Shown: positions 16,225 through 23,771 of the stretch, piece after piece | How positions within the stretch are numbered: the first letter of the stretch is position 1 | How the letters are laid out: each line of letters begins with the position of its first letter | Assembly (NCBI GenBank): GCA_937902665.1 | Contig: CALELM010000053.1 | Location: 1 to 24,672 of the forward strand | Length of the DNA: 24,672 bases | Source: an uncultured Selenomonadaceae bacterium | GTDB taxonomy: Bacteria; Bacillota; Negativicutes; Selenomonadales; Selenomonadaceae | Direction: 5' to 3' | The notes under the pieces: generated by a model | Seen by the model: only the letters and a program-made list of their open reading frames with translations | The model's database searches: none | Told to the model about the DNA's origin: nothing | Made by a program: the position numbers and the translations under genes

Positions 16225-17883
16225 ATGAAAAAAATTTGTATCAATAAGCCAATGGTGCTAACTATTATATCTCTGGGAATAACTGTTGTTGGCTTATTGA
16301 ATTATGTATCAACTGAGTTGGCAGGGAATTTTCAATGGTTGATACTGCCATCAAAATTTTTTGGTGTTCCAGACGGATTAAAAAATATCATAGTAACTAT
16401 ATGTGATGATGGATCTGTAGGCTGGGATGGTCAATTTTATTATTATATATCAAATGATATATTAGGTTTAAGTGACACTGCATCCCACATTGATGCTCCA
16501 TCATATAGATATCAAAGAATAGGTTTACCTTTAATAGCATACTTAGTAGCTCATATTATGGGTTATAGCATAGTATCTGTTGAAATTTTTACATTAGTTT
16601 ATATAGTGATTTTAACAGCAGCAACATATTATTTTGCCAAATATTTGAATGATAATGGAAATTCGGTATTATGGGTATTACCATGGATATTATCATGTGG
16701 TGTACAAATTACATTACGTCATGCTCTGCCAGATGGAGCAGCAGATGCATTTATGATTTTTGCATTTATACTAATTTTAAAAAGAAAATATATATTGTAT
16801 TCAATTTTTATAACACTAGCATCTTTGTGTAGAGAAGGTAATATAGCTATAGCTTTTATTATTTTTTTATTAGGTGTTTTGGGTTATATAGATAAAGATA
16901 AAAAATACAACATTAATTTTTCTGCAATACTGGCTATACCTGGAATAATATTTATTACATGGTATATGTACGTAACCTATCATTTTGGTGTAGCACCATT
17001 TAAACAGGCGTTGGGTATAACGCAATTATTTATGACGGGATTTTATGATTATTTAATAATTGCACTGAACACTGATAATACAATTGAGTTATGCGGATTA
17101 ATAATTTATTTTATGACTATATGGATTACATTATATTTAGCATTAACAAGGGGGATGAAAAATAAATTATACTGGTCAATAATTCCATTTACTATATTAT
17201 TAGGTTCATTTGGACCAACAGTAATGATGCATTATAGTGGATATTTAAAAGGGATTACATCATTATGGATATATGTTGTAATTATGTCATTAGATAAAAG
17301 CTGTTCTTGCTGTTTAAATAGTAAAAAAATATATAAAATAGGGTTGATAGGATTTATGTGTATGGTATTGATTACTGGGTTAATTTGTACCGATAACCAT
17401 GCTAAAGGTCTTTGGGCATGTAAATATGGATTACCTGTATCTGAAAGAGATAATACATCTATAGCTTTAAATGAATTCTCTTCTGAAATATATGTTAATG
17501 AGGATAAAGGAGCTATTTGGTCTGATATGCCTTTTGAATATGTATTTTGTCCGAGTAAAAGATATACGGTGTTGAATGTAAATATTTTAAATAAAACTAA
17601 TGAGGTTTGGCATAATTTGCCCAACGATAATGGTGCTAATGCTATATATGTATCATATCAGTGGTTTAAAGTTGGCAACATGAATAATGTAATTATGGAA
17701 GGTATAAGAACTAATATAGGAAAAAATATTTTTCCTAATGAAGCGAATAGTATAGATATGTTTGTTGCTTTACCTCAGGAAGTAGGTCAATATATTTTAA
17801 GGATATCTCTTCTGCAAGAAGGTGTAGCATGGTTCTATAATAAGAATACAGGATATGTTGATATAAATTATGTGATTAAATAG
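16225..17883 (+). CDS. Integral membrane protein, GT-C-like putative glycosyltransferase
   Basis: A 552-residue polytopic protein with about ten hydrophobic segments between residues 10 and 410, then a soluble tail of about 140 residues. After the first helix comes a loop with GWDGQFYYYI (W67, D68, Q70) and, further on, YRYQR (R95-R98). This pair occurs in poorly characterised polytopic proteins of GT-C type, in which an acidic residue in the first external loop is catalytic. By analogy it would transfer a sugar from a polyprenyl-phosphate carrier outside the cytoplasm. The ATG at 16225 follows GGGGG at 16209-16213, and MKKICIN leads straight into the first helix. It opens the AT-rich region. 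GT activity is inferred; a transport or polymerase role is possible. Confidence 0.7.
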   Translation: MKKICINKPMVLTIISLGITVVGLLNYVSTELAGNFQWLILPSKFFGVPDGLKNIIVTICDDGSVGWDGQFYYYISNDILGLSDTASHIDAPSYRYQRIGLPLIAYLVAHIMGYSIVSVEIFTLVYIVILTAATYYFAKYLNDNGNSVLWVLPWILSCGVQITLRHALPDGAADAFMIFAFILILKRKYILYSIFITLASLCREGNIAIAFIIFLLGVLGYIDKDKKYNINFSAILAIPGIIFITWYMYVTYHFGVAPFKQALGITQLFMTGFYDYLIIALNTDNTIELCGLIIYFMTIWITLYLALTRGMKNKLYWSIIPFTILLGSFGPTVMMHYSGYLKGITSLWIYVVIMSLDKSCSCCLNSKKIYKIGLIGFMCMVLITGLICTDNHAKGLWACKYGLPVSERDNTSIALNEFSSEIYVNEDKGAIWSDMPFEYVFCPSKRYTVLNVNILNKTNEVWHNLPNDNGANAIYVSYQWFKVGNMNNVIMEGIRTNIGKNIFPNEANSIDMFVALPQEVGQYILRISLLQEGVAWFYNKNTGYVDINYVIK

Positions 17884-17895
17884 TGAGGAGAAAGT

Positions 17896-18966
17896 ATGTT
17901 TAACGAATTTATAAAAATATCAAAATACGCAGGAATGCGTGAAGATTTAGTTCAGGCCGGTGGCGGCAACAGTTCTGTTAAAATTTCAGATACTGAAATG
18001 CTCATCAAGTCATCAGGTTACCAGATGGCTGAAATAACGGAGGAAGAAGGATTTTCAAAAGTTAATTATAGAGCTATATCAGAATTTATGTATAACAATT
18101 CTGATACCATTTTATCGGAGGAAATCGGTAAAAAGGTAATTACAGACAATACTATTGAAGGTAAGCGTCCATCTATAGAAACATTTCTTCATGCTATAAC
18201 AAAGAAGGTGACATTACATACCCATCCTATTCTAGTTAATGTTATGTTAGCTAGAAAAAATGGTATAAAAATATTAAAAAATCTATTTCCAGAAGCGTTA
18301 TTTGTTGGATATGCAACACCAGGTATTAAGCTTGCACAGACTTATGTTAAGTCATACATGGAGGCAAAAGGTGATACAAATAAAGAGTTTGATATTATTT
18401 TTCTAAAAAACCATGGATTAGTAGTTAGTGCAGACAATGCAGAAGAGGTTATTTACAGGACAGAAAATGTATTAGCAAAAATTAGAATGATTTTGGATAA
18501 ACAGTATCTTGAGCCATTTGAATTAACTACATATTTATATGATAAGCTTTCTGGTATTGGCTTAATCCCCAAAAATAAAATACTTTATTATTCTACTGAT
18601 AAATATATATATGATTATTTACAGAAAAATAATGATGTATGTATTCCGTTATGTCCAGATTCACTTATTTATATGAATAGAAAATGCTTTATTATTAAAA
18701 GCGATACCGCATTAAATGGTATAAATAGTGATGGGGTAAATAAATTTATTTGTGACAATGGTTATCCTGCTATTATTATATATAAGAATATGGCATATAT
18801 TGTTGCATCTAATGTAAAGAAAGCCAAAGAAATAGAGTGCGTGTTGCGATTTAATGTTATGGTATCAATGTTAGATGATGAAGATGAGTTAGATTCTTTG
18901 TCTATAGATGAACAGAATTGCCTGCTGAATTTAGAATCAGAAAAATACAGGCAGAATATGAAATGA
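17896..18966 (+). CDS. Class II aldolase/adducin-family protein
   Basis: A soluble 356-residue protein. The first about 210 residues have the fold signature of zinc-dependent class II aldolases (fuculose-/rhamnulose-1-phosphate aldolase, ribulose-5-phosphate 4-epimerase): AGGGNSSVK at 21-29, RPSIET with E95, HTHP with H108 and H110, and LKNHG with H173. The three histidines would bind zinc, and E95 sits where the family's general acid/base residue lies. The last about 150 residues are an extension seen in longer members. The reaction could be aldol cleavage or condensation of a phosphosugar, epimerisation or decarboxylation; sequence does not decide. GAGGAG at 17885-17890 fixes the start. Two nucleotidyltransferases follow, which suggests it makes or trims a sugar that is then activated. 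Confidence 0.8.
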   Translation: MFNEFIKISKYAGMREDLVQAGGGNSSVKISDTEMLIKSSGYQMAEITEEEGFSKVNYRAISEFMYNNSDTILSEEIGKKVITDNTIEGKRPSIETFLHAITKKVTLHTHPILVNVMLARKNGIKILKNLFPEALFVGYATPGIKLAQTYVKSYMEAKGDTNKEFDIIFLKNHGLVVSADNAEEVIYRTENVLAKIRMILDKQYLEPFELTTYLYDKLSGIGLIPKNKILYYSTDKYIYDYLQKNNDVCIPLCPDSLIYMNRKCFIIKSDTALNGINSDGVNKFICDNGYPAIIIYKNMAYIVASNVKKAKEIECVLRFNVMVSMLDDEDELDSLSIDEQNCLLNLESEKYRQNMK

Positions 18967-18975
18967 GGTGCTGAC

Positions 18976-19755
18976 ATGCAGATTATTATTCCAATGACAG
19001 GTTATGGTTCCAGATTTGTTGCTGCAGGGTATAAAGACTTAAAACCGTTTATTAAGGTGCAAGGCAGACAGATTATTGAGTGGATTGTAAAAGGGATGTA
19101 TTCTACTAATGATCATTTTGTTTTTGTATGCCGCCAGGAGCATCTTGATTCAATTAGTGGTATGAGAGAATATCTTTTATCCTTGGCACCTGATTGTGAA
19201 ATCTTTTCTATTGATAAATGGGTTAAAAAGGGGCCTGTTTTTGATGTGCTTCGAGCTGGATCGGTTATTAAAGACGATGAGCCAGCTATAATCAATTACT
19301 GTGATTTTTATATGGTATGGGATTGGAATAAGTTTAAACATGATGTTGTTGAACGTGGTTGTGAAGGGTGTGTACCATGTTATACTGGCTTTCATCCTAA
19401 TCTGTTGCCAGCTAAAAATTTTTATGCATCGTGCCTTACTGATGTGGAAGATAATTTAATAGAGATAAGGGAAAAGTTCTCTTTTGAGGAAGATAAGACT
19501 AAAGCTAAACACTCTCCGGGAACATATTATTTTAAGTCTGGTGCTATTTTAAAGAAATATTGTCAGATATTAGTTGATAGCGAACAGAGTATAAATGGAG
19601 AGTATTATGCCAGCTTGCCATATAATTTTATGGTGAAGGATGGTTTAAAAGTGTGGATTCCAACTAACGTAGATTATTTTTGTCAGTGGGGAACTCCAGA
19701 AGATATGCGTGACTATGAATTTTGGACTGAAGTTTGCAGGAGGTTTGAAAGATGA
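18976..19755 (+). CDS. Nucleotidyltransferase, sugar-phosphate activating type (first of two)
   Basis: A 259-residue NTP_transferase-fold enzyme without extra domains. Seen: nucleotide loop MTGYGSRF at 7-14, K23 in the following KPF, GPVFDVL near 86-92, the metal aspartate D110 in NYCDFYM, INGEYY and a C-terminal WGTPEDMRDYEFW. Such short enzymes in capsule and O-antigen loci load small phosphorylated sugars, alditols or other groups onto CTP or another NTP. Which one cannot be told here. GAGGTG at 18965-18970 precedes the ATG, and the next gene overlaps its stop by 4 bases. It differs strongly from the second nucleotidyltransferase, so they probably act on different substrates or as a pair. 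Confidence 0.82.
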   Translation: MQIIIPMTGYGSRFVAAGYKDLKPFIKVQGRQIIEWIVKGMYSTNDHFVFVCRQEHLDSISGMREYLLSLAPDCEIFSIDKWVKKGPVFDVLRAGSVIKDDEPAIINYCDFYMVWDWNKFKHDVVERGCEGCVPCYTGFHPNLLPAKNFYASCLTDVEDNLIEIREKFSFEEDKTKAKHSPGTYYFKSGAILKKYCQILVDSEQSINGEYYASLPYNFMVKDGLKVWIPTNVDYFCQWGTPEDMRDYEFWTEVCRRFER

Positions 19756-20564
19756 TAAACATTGTTATCCCTATGGCTGGAGCAGGCAGCCGTTTTGCCA
19801 AAGAGGGTTATAGTGTACATAAACCAGCGATTTTGACTACAGACAGACGTACTGGAAAAGACTGTCCAATGGTTGTATGTGCAACTAAGGACTTGCCTTG
19901 TGTATCAGATGATGGAAGGAATGTAATATATATTGACAGGACATTTCATAAGAAAGACGGAGTAGAGGATGAAATACTGAAACATTATCCGAAAGCGAAT
20001 TTTATTACAGTAGAGAATCTTACGGAAGGGCAGGCTTCAACCTGTTTATTGGCAAAAGATAAAATAAATAATGATAATGAATTGCTGATTGCAGGCTGTG
20101 ACAATGGAATGGTGATTGATAAAGAAAAATTTAATAAAATAAAAACACAGGCTGATGTTTTAGTTTTTACATATCGACATAATGAGGCTGTATTAGCTAA
20201 TCCTAATGCGTATGGATGGATTAGGGTTGATAACAACGAAAATGTTACAGGCTTATCCATAAAGAAGGCTATATCTGATGATCCGATGAATGACCATGCT
20301 GTTGTAGCAACATTTTGGTTCCGTCATGGCAGTGATTTTGTTAAGGCAACAGAGAAAATGATTTTAGAAAATGATCGCATAAACGGCGAGTTCTATGTTG
20401 ATGAGGTAGTAAAACATTCTCTGGAATTAGGGCAAATATGTAAAGTTTTTGAGATAGAGAGATATATTGGATGGGGTACTCCTAAGGATTATGAAGAATA
20501 TATGTCAACGATAAGATACTGGAGGAGTTATGTTAACGATAAAGGATTTATTCCAAAAGATTAA
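19752..20564 (+). CDS. Nucleotidyltransferase, sugar-phosphate activating type (second of two)
   Basis: A 270-residue NTP_transferase-fold enzyme. Seen: nucleotide loop MAGAGSRF at 8-15, K24 in HKPA, an insertion of about 35 residues after it (TTDRRTGKDCPMVV onward), LTEGQASTCLLA near 90-101, the metal aspartate D117 in AGCDNGM, INGEFYVDEV, and a C-terminal WGTPKDYEEY. AGGAGG at 19738-19743 and an ATGA overlap with the preceding gene mark the start. The end overlaps the next gene by 35 bases. Substrate and nucleotide are unknown. A regulatory or catalytically altered member is possible, since the part after KPA departs from the usual pattern. Confidence 0.8.
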   Translation: MINIVIPMAGAGSRFAKEGYSVHKPAILTTDRRTGKDCPMVVCATKDLPCVSDDGRNVIYIDRTFHKKDGVEDEILKHYPKANFITVENLTEGQASTCLLAKDKINNDNELLIAGCDNGMVIDKEKFNKIKTQADVLVFTYRHNEAVLANPNAYGWIRVDNNENVTGLSIKKAISDDPMNDHAVVATFWFRHGSDFVKATEKMILENDRINGEFYVDEVVKHSLELGQICKVFEIERYIGWGTPKDYEEYMSTIRYWRSYVNDKGFIPKD

Positions 20565-22629
20565 ATTTAGAAATTCGTGGACGCAATTTTATTATTTTAT
20601 TTTTGCAGTTACATTATTTAAAATTATACTGATGGCGTTATTCAGCTCTGATTATGAAAATAAGCTGTTTATACCATTTGTGGAAAATTATATTCTAAAT
20701 AATGACATAAACCCTTATGATGATTTTTTAGATGATAATGGAATAGTAGCATTTCCATATCCACCGCTAATGCTGTTTATTGAATATCTAAGTGTATATT
20801 TTATTAATACTTTAGGTATTGCAGGGAATATTATAGGCAATATTATGTGTAAAGTGCCTTTGCTGTTTTTTGATTTCCTTGGAATGTTTTTTCTTATGAA
20901 GCTTTATCCTCGTAACAGAAAATATATAGGTATATTATATTTTGCTTCACCTATAATATTGTATTCTACATATATGCATGGGCAACTGGATATTATCCCA
21001 ACAACATTGATTGTTGGGGCCATATATTATTTTCTAAAACATGATTTAAGCAGTACAATTATAACAAGTATTTTTCTGGCAGCGGCATTGATGACAAAGC
21101 TTCATATTTTAGCAGTAATTCCATTGATGGCAGTTTATCTTGCAAAGAAAAATGAATGGAAAAAGTTATTAAATATAAGTGCCTGTGTATTATGTATATC
21201 TTTTTTAGTGATTCTTCCATTTTATAGTGATAATTTTGTGACGAGTGTTCTTTTTAATAGAGAACAGGCTATGCTGACAAAAGTGTATATAAGTTTTGTT
21301 GATTTGAAACTGTATCTTCCTGTACTTGTATTGCTTGGTATATATATACAGTCTTATGTGTTGCGTGATATGAATAAGGATTTGCTTGTAAGTATTGTAG
21401 GCTTGATTTTTAGTGTATTTCTTATACTGGTTCCACCTATGCCTGGATGGTATGTTTGGGTTGTTCCTTTTATAACAGCATTTTTTATTAATGTTATGAA
21501 CAACAGAAATCTTGTATTAAATATGTATGTATTTTTTAATGCTATATATTTGGTATATTTCTTAACAGCACACCATAGCAGCTATGTAGATCTGTATTTT
21601 ATGGGCAATGATTTATCTTTTCTAAAATCCAGTAATGAAATATATTGTAATATAATGTTTACTGTTTTAGCAGGCACATTGTTGTATATTGTCTACGATA
21701 TGTATAATTATGGTGTGGCTAGTAATGCTTTTTATCGTCGTAAAGGGATGCCATTTGCTATAGGCATTGCAGGAGATAGTGGTACCGGAAAAAGTACAAT
21801 GTTGACTATAATAGAGGAATGCTTTGGGAAAAATAATATATTACAGATTGAGGGTGATGGAGATCATCGATGGGAACGTGGTGCTGATGAGTGGAATACC
21901 TTTACACATTTGAATCCTAAAGCAAATTATATTTATCGTCAGGCAAAGGATATAGCACAACTAAAAAAAGGTGCCTCTATACATAGAGTTGAGTATGATC
22001 ATGATACGGGAAAATTTACCGAACCACATCGTATAACTCCAAGAAAATACATTGTGCTGAGTGGGTTGCATGCATTCTATTTACCACAGATGCGTAGAGT
22101 ATTTGATCTCAAGATATATATGGATACGGATGAGATATTACGTAGATTTTGGAAAATTAAGCGTGATACATCAAAAAGAGGGTATTCATTTGAAAAGATT
22201 TTAGAACAAATAGAAGTACGAATACCAGATACATTGCAATATATAACCCCACAGAGAGCATATGCGGATTTGATTGTGTCCTATTTTGATAAAAATTTAA
22301 AAGATTGCTGTGATATGGAGCATGAGGTAGAGCTTAGTTTGAAATTCACCTTGAGTTCCTCTGTTGATGTTGAGCCACTGATGGTTTCACTTAGCAGATA
22401 TGGGATAAATATAGAACATGATTTTTCGCAGGACTTGGAACAACAGAGTGTTATATTTTATGGTAATGATCTAAATTTAGTGAAAATTGATTTTAATGAA
22501 GTAGCAGAAAATATGATGCCACATCTTGATGAACTTACTACAGAAAATATAAAGGTGGAAAATAATAGAAATGGTGTTATACAGATGATGCTGCTTTTGA
22601 TTGTTAGTCATAAAATGCAAATAATGTAG
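20530..22629 (+). CDS. GT87-like membrane glycosyltransferase fused to a uridine-kinase/phosphoribulokinase-like domain
   Basis: A 699-residue protein of two unlike halves. Residues about 15-400 have about ten hydrophobic segments with GT-C features: DINPYDDF and FPYPPL in the first external loop and HGQLD at 150-154, as in GT87 and related mannosyltransferases. From about 408 a soluble P-loop kinase begins: Walker A GDSGTGKS at 415-422 (K421), GDGDHRWERG, YDHDTGKFT, SGLHAFYLPQMR and RRFWKIKRD, the pattern of uridine kinase/phosphoribulokinase. About 90 further residues follow. No stop or frameshift separates the halves. GGAGG at 20521-20525 supports the ATG at 20530, inside the previous gene. 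The kinase must face the cytosol, so the membrane half should have an even number of helices. The kinase substrate is unknown. Confidence 0.82.
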   Translation: MLTIKDLFQKIKFRNSWTQFYYFIFAVTLFKIILMALFSSDYENKLFIPFVENYILNNDINPYDDFLDDNGIVAFPYPPLMLFIEYLSVYFINTLGIAGNIIGNIMCKVPLLFFDFLGMFFLMKLYPRNRKYIGILYFASPIILYSTYMHGQLDIIPTTLIVGAIYYFLKHDLSSTIITSIFLAAALMTKLHILAVIPLMAVYLAKKNEWKKLLNISACVLCISFLVILPFYSDNFVTSVLFNREQAMLTKVYISFVDLKLYLPVLVLLGIYIQSYVLRDMNKDLLVSIVGLIFSVFLILVPPMPGWYVWVVPFITAFFINVMNNRNLVLNMYVFFNAIYLVYFLTAHHSSYVDLYFMGNDLSFLKSSNEIYCNIMFTVLAGTLLYIVYDMYNYGVASNAFYRRKGMPFAIGIAGDSGTGKSTMLTIIEECFGKNNILQIEGDGDHRWERGADEWNTFTHLNPKANYIYRQAKDIAQLKKGASIHRVEYDHDTGKFTEPHRITPRKYIVLSGLHAFYLPQMRRVFDLKIYMDTDEILRRFWKIKRDTSKRGYSFEKILEQIEVRIPDTLQYITPQRAYADLIVSYFDKNLKDCCDMEHEVELSLKFTLSSSVDVEPLMVSLSRYGINIEHDFSQDLEQQSVIFYGNDLNLVKIDFNEVAENMMPHLDELTTENIKVENNRNGVIQMMLLLIVSHKMQIM

Positions 22630-22636
22630 GTAAGGA

Positions 22637-23050
22637 ATGAATTCAAATTTGTTTAATAAATTTAAGGATATAAGTAATAAAAAAGAATTAGGCAAATATC
22701 TGGTAGGTGGATGCAGTGCGGTAATAAGTGACTTTTTAATATATAAACTTTTGATATATCTTTGTATGGATATTTCATTAGCGAAATTATTATCCTTTGC
22801 AGGAGGCTCAGTTACGGGATTTGTAATCAACAAGCTATGGACATTTAAAAGTAATGGAATATTGAGTCATGAGATAGGTAAATATGCAATTTTATATACA
22901 GCTACTGCCTTTACTAATATAGCAATCAATAACGTGGTATTAAATTTGACAGGTGTTATTGAGATTGCTTTTCTAGCAGCTACTGGAACAAGTACCGTAT
23001 GCAATTTTCTCGGTCAAAAATTTTTTGTATTTAGGAAGGTCGATATTTAA
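22637..23050 (+). CDS. GtrA-family membrane protein (putative polyprenyl-phosphate-sugar flippase)
   Basis: A 137-residue protein with four hydrophobic segments, the size and layout of the GtrA family. Seen: FKDISNKKELGKYLVGGCSA at the start, then FVINKLWTFKS after helix two and NFLGQKFFVFRK at the end; NF..NK.W.F is typical of the family. GtrA proteins are thought to move a polyprenyl-phosphate sugar across the cytoplasmic membrane. The start is slightly uncertain: AAGGA abuts the ATG at 22637, but GTAGG at 22626-22630 gives acceptable spacing. The GtrB-like enzyme follows 2 bases later, the usual pairing. Confidence 0.85.
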   Translation: MNSNLFNKFKDISNKKELGKYLVGGCSAVISDFLIYKLLIYLCMDISLAKLLSFAGGSVTGFVINKLWTFKSNGILSHEIGKYAILYTATAFTNIAINNVVLNLTGVIEIAFLAATGTSTVCNFLGQKFFVFRKVDI

Positions 23051-23052
23051 AT

Positions 23053-23760
23053 ATGAGTAAAATAAAATTATCTGTGGTAATTCCATGTTATAATGAAGCA
23101 GAAAATATACCTTTGATATTGGAGAGATTTGATCAAGTTATAAATAGAAAAGACGTAGAGGTTGTACTGGTTGATAATGGCTCAACAGATAATTCGTCAG
23201 AAGTGTTAGGGAGACTGTTGCCCCAATATTCCTTTTCAAGAAGTGTATTTGTTGAAGTGAATCAGGGATATGGTTATGGCATATTGCAAGGACTAAAAGC
23301 TTGTAATGGAGAATTTTTAGGTTGGACTCATGCTGATATGCAGACAGATCCCAAAGATGTAATAAAGGCTTTGAATATCATAGAAGAAAATGGTTCTAGT
23401 GAAGATTTGTTTGTAAAAGGTGACCGTAAAGGACGACCGTTATTTGATAATTTTTTTACAGTTGGAATGAGTATTTTTGAAAGTATTTATTTGGGAGAAA
23501 GATTATATGAGATAAATGCTCAGCCTAATATTTTTAGCAGGAAATTTTATAATCGATGGAAAAATCCGCCGCATGATTTTGCACTGGATTTGTATGTGCT
23601 TTACATGGCAAAAGTATATAAGCAAAAAATATACAGATTTGATGTTATTTTTCCTGAACGCGTTTATGGTGTATCTAAATGGAATGATGGAATATTATCT
23701 AAATGGAGATTCATAAAAAGAACAATTAATTTTTCTGTTAATTTAAAGAAAATGCTATGA
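23053..23760 (+). CDS. GtrB-like GT2 glycosyltransferase (polyprenyl-phosphate sugar synthase type)
   Basis: A 235-residue GT-A enzyme of family GT2. Seen: LSVVIPCYNEAENIP at the start, DNGSTDNS at 41-48, NQGYGYGILQGL, and WTHADMQTDP with D95 in the metal-binding position. It lacks the C-terminal membrane helices found in longer GtrB proteins, so it resembles soluble dolichol-phosphate-mannose synthases. Expected role: transfer a sugar from an activated nucleotide to polyprenyl phosphate at the inner face, for the neighbouring GtrA to flip and a GT-C enzyme to use. The sugar is unknown. The Shine-Dalgarno AGGAAGG at 23033-23039 is 13 bases from the ATG, rather far. Confidence 0.83.
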   Translation: MSKIKLSVVIPCYNEAENIPLILERFDQVINRKDVEVVLVDNGSTDNSSEVLGRLLPQYSFSRSVFVEVNQGYGYGILQGLKACNGEFLGWTHADMQTDPKDVIKALNIIEENGSSEDLFVKGDRKGRPLFDNFFTVGMSIFESIYLGERLYEINAQPNIFSRKFYNRWKNPPHDFALDLYVLYMAKVYKQKIYRFDVIFPERVYGVSKWNDGILSKWRFIKRTINFSVNLKKML

Positions 23761-23771
23761 AGGATGATATC

